Assembly: GCA_032164245.1 (NCBI GenBank)
Contig: JAVMKO010000001.1
Coordinates: 64,152,892-64,216,891, forward strand
From: Sternotherus odoratus
Lineage: Eukaryota; Chordata; Testudines; Kinosternidae
DNA length: 64,000 bases
Direction: 5' to 3'
In this document: in pieces, positions 55,835 to 64,000 of the stretch
Position numbering within the stretch: position 1 is the stretch's first letter
Layout of the letters: every line of letters starts with the position of its first letter
The notes under the pieces: generated by a model
Database searches by the model: none
The model's input: only the letters and a program-made list of their open reading frames with translations
Told to the model about the DNA's origin: nothing
Position numbers and translations under genes: made by a program

Positions 55835-56020
55835 GTGAGACCCCCCCAGCGCCCCTTAGCCCACGTTCTGCAGCCACTGCACCGACTTCATCTGGTGAGA
55901 CCCCCCTGGGACCTAGAGCCCCCCCAGACTGCCCAGACCCCCTCTAGAGCCCCCAACCACCACCCCCAGCGCCCCTCAGCCCAGGTTCTGGAGCCACTGC
56001 ACCCATTTCATCTGGTGAGA
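55800..56020 (+). repeat. Three exon-end/splice-donor cassettes on a 60-bp phase
   Basis: The exon end starting CCC and closing with GTGAGA occurs at 55800-55834, 55860-55894 and 55980-56014; the starts are 60 and 120 bp apart. The second encodes PTFCSHCTDFIW, the intact PKC consensus that the first copy has lost; the third reads PRFWSHCTHFIW. Copies 2 and 3 are each preceded by GCGCCCCTTAG or GCGCCCCTCAG, a C/T-rich AG like a splice acceptor, so each looks like a 35-base micro-exon. The 55920-55979 interval is diverged intron-like C-rich sequence. Confidence 0.85.
55835..55840 (+). promoter_or_regulatory. Splice donor GTGAGA after the captured exon
   Basis: GTGAGA directly follows the PKC-like exon end and is kept in all three cassettes (55835, 55895, 56015). 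It matches the strong vertebrate donor form GTRAGN. Use in vivo is unproven. Confidence 0.6.
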
Positions 56021-56100
56021 TCCCCCCCAACCCCGTCCCGTTTTTGCCATCCCAATGTCCCGTTTTTGTCTCAAGGAAATATGATCAGCCTACACCAAAG

Positions 56101-56990
56101 GGAATGTGTGGCTAGAAAAGAAGGTTAACTCAAACCAAATTTGAGAAATGAAAAACACAAACAAATCCACATGGACAAAGATCCTGGTAAACATCAGCAA
56201 TGAAAGAGAAACTTTACATGTATATACACTAAGCAACCAACTCTCTTCTTTTTGGAGATGCCAATGTCAATCGTTTTGGTGTTACTTCATATCACCACAC
56301 TGCAGAAGGAATACAGTACACAAACGTACAGCTGGTAACTTTCAGGTTGGCGTTTCATATGCCTTTTTTTCCAAACAGCAGCCACAGGGTTTATTCTACT
56401 GCCTGTCATGCCATGCGTAAACAAAGCCCTTCCTGAACCCTCTCTGAGGAAGGTGAAAAAAACCCAACTGCACCCAAGCCAATATGGTGGTTAAAGGAAA
56501 AATTCCTTCCCAGCTCCACCTAAAGAAAGGGCAGCTAGTGTAATGCCCACAGCAGGTGTTGACCAAACCTGGTATTTTACCTGCTTCGTGTAAAAGGGAG
56601 GCATCAGGAGCAGAGCTGCCCCTTTAAAACCCTGCATTCCTCAGGGATGAGTCAGTGACCATGCTGACCCTCTTTGCAGCAGATTTCATCTCCCCTCCCC
56701 CATAGCCATAAAGCACTGTTCCCTTCATTTAGCCAGCCAGCCAAATACCCCCTTGTTTAAAGATTTAGGGCAGTCATTAGCAGTGGTCCTAGGTCTGATA
56801 GAACCTAGATTTTTTAATTTTCAAGTCATGCTTCCAATTCTATCTTTCTGCTTTTGGGAGAAGGTGGGCTGAGTTTGGAAGGGGTTAGTGGGTGTTCTTT
56901 TATGTATGGGAAGTTCTTTGTATTAATATTATGTTAGCAGAAACATAGCATAGGTTGGGTGTTGATTGGTATTTTTAAAATAAAAATCTA
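56101..56990. other. Unique DNA, no gene seen
   Basis: Nothing recognised after the right duplication of the captured-exon element. Confidence 0.5.
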
Positions 56991-56994
56991 ATTA

Positions 56995-57091
56995 CAGTCG
57001 CACCCCAGAATATTGCGACCCCGCATTTATTGCGATTGATTTTTTTTGGACCCTGCAATACCGATCAGCGTGGTATTGCAGAGTCCAACTG
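56995..57091. mobile_element. 97-bp pogo-type MITE with TA flanks
   Basis: CAGTCGCACCCCAGAATATT at the left and CAGTTGGACTCTGCAATACC inward from the right. TA flanks both ends (56993-56994 and 57092-57093). ATTGCGACC and TTATTGCGATTG words alternate with GCAATACC, like the Tigger-type MITE at 11.3 kb in style. Non-coding. Confidence 0.75.
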
Positions 57092-57094
57092 TAA

Positions 57095-58260
57095 TAAATA
57101 AATGTACAACTTAATTTTGCCTCTTTTATTTCGATTTTCCACCCAAAACTGTATGGATGAGTTTTCAGGAAACAAACCAAAGTAAAAGGAAATAAGGCAC
57201 TTGTCTCAACAAAATTAAGTTAATTGCTCACAGATTCCTTTGGAGACTATTTCACTGTAAAAAAATACGCAAATATTTCTGTCCTTCTGTTGGGCACATC
57301 CAAACTATGATGATATGTTTTTAAAAAATAGCATGATGTGTTTGATGCTGGATTTCTGCCAGCTCTCAGCACAGATTATGGTTCCAGATCTGTTTTGACC
57401 ATTACGCAGCAAATAGTAACATCTGGAAATTTGAAGTTCAAAGGTCGTTTTCCTCACAAAGCTGAACAAGTATGATTCATAACAACCTGATTTTGACCTT
57501 CAATTTAACAGAGTCCTGCTGCTGCAAAGATTGAATTGTAAAATACGCCTGGGTTTTTTCTTTGACTTGGTTTGATTTTAGCTGGTTTAGTTGAATTATT
57601 TAAACAGCTGATGTAGAATGGGAAATCTGCAAATGTTCCTTTCATGCATTTGCATGTAAAAGGTTGATTGTTGTGTCTTGCATTCTAGCACAAGCTACGA
57701 TAAGCTCTGTGTTTTAAAAGGAAATAAAAAAGTTCCTGACATTTATGGTAGCTTGACTAGTTGCAAATTACTAATATTCTAGAATTATTTTTTGTCTCTT
57801 TATATCACATCTCACCACAGCATATAAGCACTAGTTAGTGTTTATGTTTTCCTGGGACTTACATACTGTGCTGATGGGCAGCCCTATAAAACCAAAATTA
57901 GCATTTGTTAATGCAGGGACTTTGATTATACCCTCGGGACATAAAGGATATGTACAGAAGTAAATCCTCTCCTTATTCTCGTACACAGCTGAATTAGCTG
58001 CGTGAAAATCCTGTCTGTGTGCTCACTGCACTCTCCACTCCCAGAAGCAAGGATTCAAGAGTTTGGAAGTGTAGCCCTCCAGCACTCCAGCCTTCATAGA
58101 AGGGCTGAAAAGTAGCCAACTGCTCTCTACCCCCAGGAGCAAGAGGGAATCAAAGAAGCAATTGGTTCTCTCTAACACACAAATCTTTCATTAGTGTCTT
58201 TTTGTGTGATAGGGGTATACACCTCCCCTTTTACAGAGCTGGGCCAAAAGCCTCAGTCTA
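57095..58260. other. Unique DNA, no gene seen
   Basis: Nothing recognised. Confidence 0.5.
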
Positions 58261-58263
58261 ACC

Positions 58264-58440
58264 CAGGGGTTCCCAGACTTGGTTCATGGCTTGTTCAGGG
58301 TAAGCCTCTGGTCCATGAGACACTTTGCTTACCTGAGTGTCCGCAGGTACAGCCCTTCGCATCTCCCAGTGGCTGCGGTTCGGTGTTCCCGGCCAATGGG
58401 AACTGTGGGAAGCAGTGACCTGGCCCCATATTATTCCTTT
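58264..58440 (+). mobile_element. hAT MITE fragment, right end missing
   Basis: The left end CAGGGGTTCCCAGACTTGG is followed by TTCATGGCTTGTTCAGGGTA and the CCCGGCCAATGGGAACTGTG core also present at 26.0 and 28.0 kb. No inverted right end is found before a Penelope-like tail begins at about 58487, so the element is truncated or replaced. Confidence 0.75.
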
Positions 58441-58486
58441 CTCTTCATGTGGCAATATATTTATGCCTGCATCTGTAATTTTCACT

Positions 58487-58582
58487 CCATTCAACTGAAG
58501 AAATTGGGTTTTTAACCCACAAAAGCTTATGCCCCAATAAAACCATTAGTCTTTAAAGTGCTGCCAGACTCCTTGTCATTAA
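58487..58582 (+). mobile_element. Penelope-like element 3' tail
   Basis: CAACTGAAGAAATTGGGTTT, AACCCACAAAAGCTTATGCC, then CATTAGTCTTTAAAGTGCTG and CCAGACTCCTTGTC follow the same order as the plus-strand half of 62387-62572. Short 5'-truncated insertion. Confidence 0.75.
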
Positions 58583-58594
58583 TATAATACTATT

Positions 58595-58894
58595 TACTTA
58601 AAAGCTCTTCCTCACCCACTAGTATTTATGTCGGCAAAACATTGGTCACTCTGAGGTTTGAAAAAAACACACTCAGAGAGACATAAGTTTTGCCGGCAAA
58701 AACGCTCAGGGTGCACAGCACTTTAGCAGCAGGAGACACTCTCCTGCAGACATAGCTACCACTGCTTGTTCAGCTGGTTTTATGATATCTCTCCTGTCGG
58801 CATAATATGGCTACACAAGCGCTCTTACAGCAGCCCAGCTGTATCGGTACAGCTGTGCTGCTCACATAAGCTTTTAAGTGTAGAAATGGCCTGG
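58595..58894. mobile_element. Harbinger-like MITE
   Basis: ACTTAAAAGCTCTTCC at the left faces AAGCTTTTAAGTGTAG at the right (58869-58882). The interior has GCCGGCAAAA and CCTGTCGGCATAATATGG words and the hairpin CAGGAGACACTCTCCTG near 58730-58746. This matches a turtle MITE type I remember, whose outer ends read GTCTACACT. The left outermost bases seem lost. Confidence 0.65.
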
Positions 58895-58899
58895 AGTGT

Positions 58900-61800
58900 G
58901 GTTTGTGAGGTAACCTGCAGGGTAATGACTAGCTGGGAATGACACCAAAGTTCATTTGCTTACAGGAAATATTCTCTTCCTCTTTCCTTCCTGAAAATTG
59001 AAAATAATAAGGAAATCATATATTCCAATGGGATTTCAATTGAAATGAGATTTTAATATAACCCTTTTAATACATTATTTTAAAGAGACATACATATCAT
59101 CATAAGAATAAGAGCATAATATTTGGTGCATGGAGGTGCAGGTGATAAGGTCCACATGGAGAAATAACTGATAGTTTGATCAGCTTACTTGCTTCCTGCA
59201 GTAATTAAAATTAAGGAAAGAAAAAATAGCAATCAGGGGATGACTCACTGTATAATATTCACATCTATTTCTGTGGAGTAGTAATCTACAGCTCCATGCA
59301 AATTATTCAGTGAATAATAAATGTAGAAGGTAAAAGTCAAAATGTTATAGATACACAAAAGAATCCAAAACTTCTACTTCCTTAGCCTTTGAACTTCTGT
59401 TTTATCATTCAGATGGCTAGAGATTTACCAAAAATCAGGAAAAAAACAAAACATAATAAAGCAAAACCATGGGAAAAAAAAAAAAAATGGTTGCTGCAAT
59501 TCCAAGATTCAAACAAGATTCCACTTATTTTAAAAAGTTGTTGAATGGCAAAACCCTTAAGAAGAGGCCTTTAGCATTGCTGATATAACTGTTATTATAT
59601 TGCTGTTACAATAAAAAAGACAATCTCATTTGGTAAATCTGACAATATGTTTTTCAATGCATTTTAAAATCTCACCCTTTTGTCATATACCTTTCATAGC
59701 TGAAAAAAGTGTGATATGATTAATGAATAGCCATCTATTTTTTTTTTTAACAAGTACCCAGGTTCCTGTCAGTTAACATTTGTCAGTTTTCTATCATTAC
59801 CTGTGAACAAATGTTTCTAGTTAAATAAAACAGGAGGCCTGGGGAATATGAAAGGGTGAGTCTGCACCTTGGACACTGTCATCTTCATTTGCTAATTTAA
59901 AGCAAAATGTCTGGACTACTTAAGATCAGAAACCTGCTATTATACCATACAACCTACTTAATCTAATCTTTTATGCCCCGAATGTAAATATTGTCATCAC
60001 TAAACATGTGAAAATGCTGCAAGACATAACCAGTCATATTAAATAACCAATTTTGTCACTAGAAAATAGGATATTATGATAAATAAATCACACTGGCAGC
60101 CTATGCAGCTTGCACACAAATCTGTTTCATAGATCGACCAGGGCTTTAATAATCACTCAAGAAACTGGTGTCATTGTGCAGGTGAGTAACTTACCCCAAT
60201 AATGTACACTCTGTCCAAGTGTTCCTTTATTGTTAAGGGCTACCTTGATTCCTGTGTTCCTTCACCTACTGATTTTCTAACCATGAAAGAGAATTAGAAG
60301 AAGCAGGGAATATATGTTCTGTCATAATCAGTGAAAACAAAGAACCCCATGGGAACCCCCATGAAATGTTTTTCAGCATATTTTTTAACTTACATGATGG
60401 CACAGCAAGATGATCAGTGAGGCTGTATGTTTGTCTTTCTACCTAACTGCAAAAGCCAAGGGGCTGTTTGATCCCCTCCCTCTCTTACTTCTCCCTTCTA
60501 GTTTAAAATGTAAGTTCTATTCTATTTTTATTCAGGTAGAGGGATTGCCTTTACTTATAACAAAGTGATTGTATTTTGTGGTGATTTTGGAATAACATAA
60601 CTTTATTTTTATTTTCCTTGAGTCTTTGTTCACCATTTTCTGAGAGCTTATGTGCTAATTTAAAACCTGTAACTTTTGAAGCAAAAAACATAATGAAGGA
60701 AATGTCAAGGAAATGAAAACAAATGATCTGTGATCTCTCAGGGGAAAGACAAGATCTTCAGTCAGGAATATTCCACACAAGCAATGCAGGAACACACAGA
60801 CAACACCAGGGGAACTTAAGAGTTTATTATGGCAATATTTACTCCCTTGCAAAACTATAACCCAAATTCCACTCTCAGTTACATCCCTGAAGTCAGTTGA
60901 TTTGCAGAGATGTAATTATGGCAGGATTTGGTCCATCATTTTGATGGCTCATCAGTGTTCTCCTTAAGAAAAAAACCAAAAGCATCCAACTGTTTTAATA
61001 ACAAAAGTATTAAGAATACACGACATTATATCTAGCTTAATTGGAGACTGTTGGAAGTGGAAAGTGCGTAAGGAAGATTTAAGAGATCTGTGAAAATATG
61101 TTTTACTTAAAAATAAGAGCAACAAGCATTTCCTATAATGAGTCATATTTAGAATTATGTTCCTCTCAACTAATCATACACTAGCTGATAAACATATTTT
61201 AATATTCGGAATACAACACCATATTTATCAGATGCCTCTAGGCACTACCACCTTACAAGCAGTATTTGTTCCTTTTCATTATTTCCTCCTGATAGCAACA
61301 CTCAGGAACTCTTTGACTTCCACAGGAGCTGCTCAGTGCTGAGCTCTTCTCAGAATCAAGCCACTTATTTAAATACCTAAATATGAATTTAGGATCCTAA
61401 CTACAGACAGAAATACTGAGTATTAACCTTACACCCCCACACTCTTGTATTATTAAAAATCTTGCCCTATTTTTTTACTAACAATGTCTCAGGTTATTAG
61501 TTGATAAGTGGACAAGGCCCTTGCCAATAAAGTTTGTCCTCAAAGCAGATGTCTTTATTATGTGTATCTGATGCTGGCCAAAGAAGGTATCATATGAACC
61601 AGTGAATGACAATCCATGCTACAGTAGTGATACTGAATGTAGAAATGTGCAATACTTTATTGGACTCTACCTAGCCAGCCTTGGGTAATTAGTTTGGGTA
61701 TTAAATGCCAGGCTTATGTGTTTGTTTTGTCAATTAACTGGTGAGTGACCATGAAGAGTAGTTAATATGTCAATTCAAGCCTATCAAAAACCTTTCTTAT

Positions 61801-62373
61801 TACATAGAAGCCAGCAAACAGTAATGCTCTCCCAGCCACATTGACAAGGGAGATGGTACAACCTGAGTTTAGATATCAGATTGTTGTTTCTCTAGAACCA
61901 GATCTGAGTGATTTGTTCTTCAGTATTCAGAAAATTTTTCCAAAGAGAAATTTAGATAGGAAAAAATATTGTTTATGAAGATATACTGTATGGTCATCAT
62001 AGATGTTAAATATTAATTTACTATCAATAAGAAATCTAATTAACTATATGAGAGATCATTACATGTGACTTGTTCCATTTCATTACTTCTGTATGATATC
62101 AATGTTAATTAGTTCACTGCTCCTGAGAAGGTAATTTTTTTTCCTTTCTAGCACATTATTTACCTAATCAAAGTTGAGACATTCTGTCTTTGCATCGCTC
62201 TGCAACACTTAAAACGAAAGCTGTTATGAAGACACAATCAAGATGATATTGAATACTTTAATGGGAGTTAGTTACACCCCATTACAGTATGTCTTTATGG
62301 TTCCAGTATGACTTTCTCTGTTCTTCTGACCATTTCACACGGAAAGACTTGCAACATTCTCAAAGTGTAGTCT
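58900..62373. other. AT-rich unique DNA, no gene seen
   Basis: About 3.5 kb without a named repeat or exon. An A run of 14 lies near 59473-59487. Frames at 60655-60852 and 61157-61342 are short and without domain. Confidence 0.5.
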
Positions 62374-62386
62374 CATCATAAAATAG

Positions 62387-62572
62387 AATCAGAGAGGTAG
62401 CTGTGTTAGTCTGGAATAGCAGAGGTAACAGAGTCCTGTGGCACTTTAAAGACTAACTAAAGTACTGAAGCATAAGCTTTCATGGGCTTTCCGATGAAGT
62501 GGATATTAGCCCACGAAAGCTTATGCTTCAATACTTTAGTTAATCTTTAAGGTGCCACAGGACTCTTTGTTA
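62387..62572. mobile_element. Inverted pair of Penelope-like tails with 13-bp TSD
   Basis: The left half reads, in reverse orientation, the tail CATGAAAGCTTATGCTTCAG .. TTAGTCTTTAAAGTGCC .. AGACTAACACAGCTACCTC. The right half reads the same tail forward (CCACGAAAGCTTATGCTTC, TTTAAGGTGCCACAGGACTC). The two meet at about 62485-62500 (GGGCTTTCCGATGAAGTGG). Perfect 13-bp duplications CATCATAAAATAG flank it at 62374-62386 and 62573-62585, so it went in as one piece. The same tail occurs at 40160-40350 and 58487-58582. Confidence 0.85.
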
Positions 62573-62589
62573 CATCATAAAATAGGTTA

Positions 62590-63497
62590 TCAAACTGATT
62601 TTTCCCTGATATTCAGAATAGAATCATCTATATATTAATGTATTCCAAACATTGTAGAATAGATCACAAATTCTAAAATACATTAGGCCTTTGCCACTGG
62701 AAATAAACTGTCCTGTTGACAGTCATATAATCTCTATGAAACAGAATTTAAATGGTATGTAAAAGAGTCATGTGCTTGTGTAGTTCTCCTCTGTCTCTAT
62801 TCATCTTCTTCAGGATGGAATCAAAGATAATGTTAACCCTGTTCATAATGATAGGTCCAATGAATTAATGTATAATATTCCATGTTCTGTGATATTTTTA
62901 TTATGCCTTAGTCTGAAAAATATGGCCTCATACAGTATGTTATATACAAGACTCTATAATTTTCTTCCAGAAACTTGCATACTTGTTCGGAACTGTCAAG
63001 TTTGCAATCAAGAACAAACAGAAAATTGTGCCACCGAACCACCAAGCAGTCAATCTATGATTAAATCTAATAGCTTCAAGTATGCCAGGAAAGCCTGTTG
63101 GAACCATTACAACAACATTAAGAGAAAATTGCTTCATGGCTCTTGATATGTGAATGCAGAAGACATGAGCAGGCAGAAGAATGGGGAATACAGGTAGCAC
63201 GTATACGGATGAAGGGATATTATGATTAAAAAGAAATTTCTTAAAATATTTATGCATTCTATTTCTAGGATATCCTTTGTCTTGTGAACATTTAAAAACA
63301 GATTTTAATTTATTCTTTTGTAACTCATATATATTTTCTTGATACTATGCAGAATCCACAAAACAAGAGTGTGGGGGTGTAAGATTAATACTCAGTATTT
63401 TATATTCTGCCATCACTGGTTATTATAGTGAATTTTTACAATCTTTTGGAACAGAAATATGGATGTTACAAAGCACTCTGAAAATATCTTCCTCAAA
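62590..63497. other. AT-rich unique DNA, no gene seen
   Basis: The overlapping frames at 62868-63146 (plus) and 62940-63257 (minus) show no domain. Confidence 0.45.
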
Positions 63498-63499
63498 TA

Positions 63500-63851
63500 C
63501 AGTAAAACCTCCATTTAACGGACTAATTCGGGCGAGGTGTGTCCGTTAAATCAAAAAGTCCGTTATTTAATAATACATTTTTTTAAAAAAAACTGAGCTG
63601 TCGGAGCAGCAGCCCGCCCGCCACAGGGGCGGGGCGGCAGCTCCGCAGCCTGCCCGCAGGTGGGACCGGGGCGGCAGCCGGGAGCCGGCAGCTCCGCAGC
63701 CCGCCCGCGGCTGGGACCGGGGCGGCAGCCGGGAGCCGGCAGCTCCGCAGCTCCGCAGCTGGAAGGGGTCGTGGTCTGATATGGATCAGAAATTTTGTCC
63801 GTTGCATCCGAAGTCCATTAAATCGAGGTCCGTTAAATCGAGGTTTTACTG
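63500..63851 (-). mobile_element. Pogo/Tigger-like element, second copy
   Basis: The left end is CAGTAAAACCTCCATTTAAC; inward from the right, CAGTAAAACCTCGATTTAAC. TA flanks at 63498-63499 and 63852-63853. TTAACGGAC-type words and the CGGACTTCGGATGCAACGG region (reverse strand) match the 23643-24693 element in opposite orientation. The GC-rich array has a 51-bp step (CGGCAGCTCCGCAG at 63635, 63686 and 63737), not 47 bp. The 95-codon minus-strand frame is from the array. Confidence 0.88.
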
Positions 63852-64000
63852 TACTTTGAAACCTCTTCAAATCCTATGGACTCTTGCAAACTGCACTGCA
63901 GGGATCTAACTGACGACACTGGAAGTGAAGCAGAAATATTGTTTTAGACTGTTCAACGAGACAAACTTTCGGCTCCTAGACAGCATGTTTCAAAGTTCAG

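Larger units (their letters stand above)
54845..56092 (+). mobile_element. hAT-like non-autonomous element carrying a captured PKC gamma exon
   Basis: The left end TAGGCTGACCATACGTCC pairs with the right end read inward, TAGGCTGATCATATTTCC (15 of 18). Perfect 8-bp duplications CACCAAAG lie at 54837-54844 and 56093-56100, the hAT hallmark. Subterminal GTCCCATTTTT/GTCCCGTTTTT words occur at both ends (54890-54950 and 56035-56070). From left to right it holds the left end, a 43-bp-arm foldback (55025-55115), a purine-rich tract, a GC-rich block, a pyrimidine-rich tract, an exon-like open frame with splice donor (55668-55834), two more partial copies of that exon end, and the right end. There is no transposase. 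The 107-bp element at 28553-28659 has the same termini. Confidence 0.9.

Noticed and set aside
55076..55838. Long frames such as the 136-codon plus-strand frame 55428-55838
   Set aside because: The part before 55668 is translated pyrimidine repeat; only the segment from 55668 resembles a protein. The PKC-like peptide in this frame is reported separately.
55668..55838. A functional protein kinase C gene at this site
   Set aside because: Only an exon-1-like piece is present, inside TIR/TSD-bounded transposon sequence, without exon 2 in the next 8 kb and with changed consensus residues.
58264..58582. One single element combining the hAT left end and the following tail
   Set aside because: The right part matches Penelope-like tails found elsewhere without the hAT part, so these are two adjoining insertions.

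Overview
The window is vertebrate nuclear DNA, most probably from a cryptodiran turtle. The best indicator is a tRNA-Lys-type SINE at 36938-37131 whose 3' tail matches the CR1 LINE tails elsewhere in the window, as in the Cry SINE of hidden-necked turtles. The many CR1 LINEs, Penelope-like fragments, solo LTRs, hAT/Harbinger/pogo-type MITEs and one Helitron fit a sauropsid. Family names come from sequence recall, not a database search.

I find no functional host protein-coding gene, rRNA, tRNA gene or CRISPR array. Nearly all open frames are chance frames or frames inside repeats. The window reads as intergenic DNA or a very large intron: long AT-rich unique stretches (1-1690, 5251-7261, 16335-19627, 47350-49860, 58900-62370 and others) broken by layered transposon insertions.

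Layout. 4-8.6 kb: a composite repeat with alternating tRNA-like modules, then an internally deleted CR1 (minus strand) keeping part of the ORF1 esterase and ORF2 endonuclease. 8.9-9.6 kb: a hAT MITE filled by a GC-rich minisatellite. 13.3-14.2 kb: degraded CR1 (minus). 19.6-21.7 kb: two solo LTRs with matching target-site duplications (TSDs), one carrying a hAT MITE. 23.1-24.9 kb: a hAT element interrupted by a pogo-like element full of 47-bp and 150-bp tandem repeats. 25.5-28.7 kb: CR1 tail, a second composite repeat, and Harbinger and hAT insertions. 31.5-37.1 kb: CR1, MIR, MITEs, a solo LTR and the Cry-type SINE. 40.2-42.4 kb: a head-to-head Penelope-like fragment and an LTR. 43.6-46.6 kb: a CR1/L3-type LINE and a non-autonomous Helitron. 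49.9-52.7 kb: CR1 with a MITE inside, then another LTR. 54.8-56.1 kb: the most notable element. 57-63.9 kb: small MITEs, Penelope-like tails and a second pogo-like copy.

The main discovery candidate is the 1248-bp element at 54845-56092. It has hAT-like terminal inverted repeats and a perfect 8-bp TSD (CACCAAAG), and it carries what looks like exon 1 of protein kinase C gamma: start codon, half a C1 zinc-finger domain and splice donor. The exon-donor end is repeated twice more on a 60-bp phase, and a 43-bp near-perfect foldback lies upstream. It appears to be a gene-fragment-capturing ('Pack'-type) hAT element in a turtle. A second theme is that the large GC-rich minisatellites all sit inside non-autonomous class II transposons.
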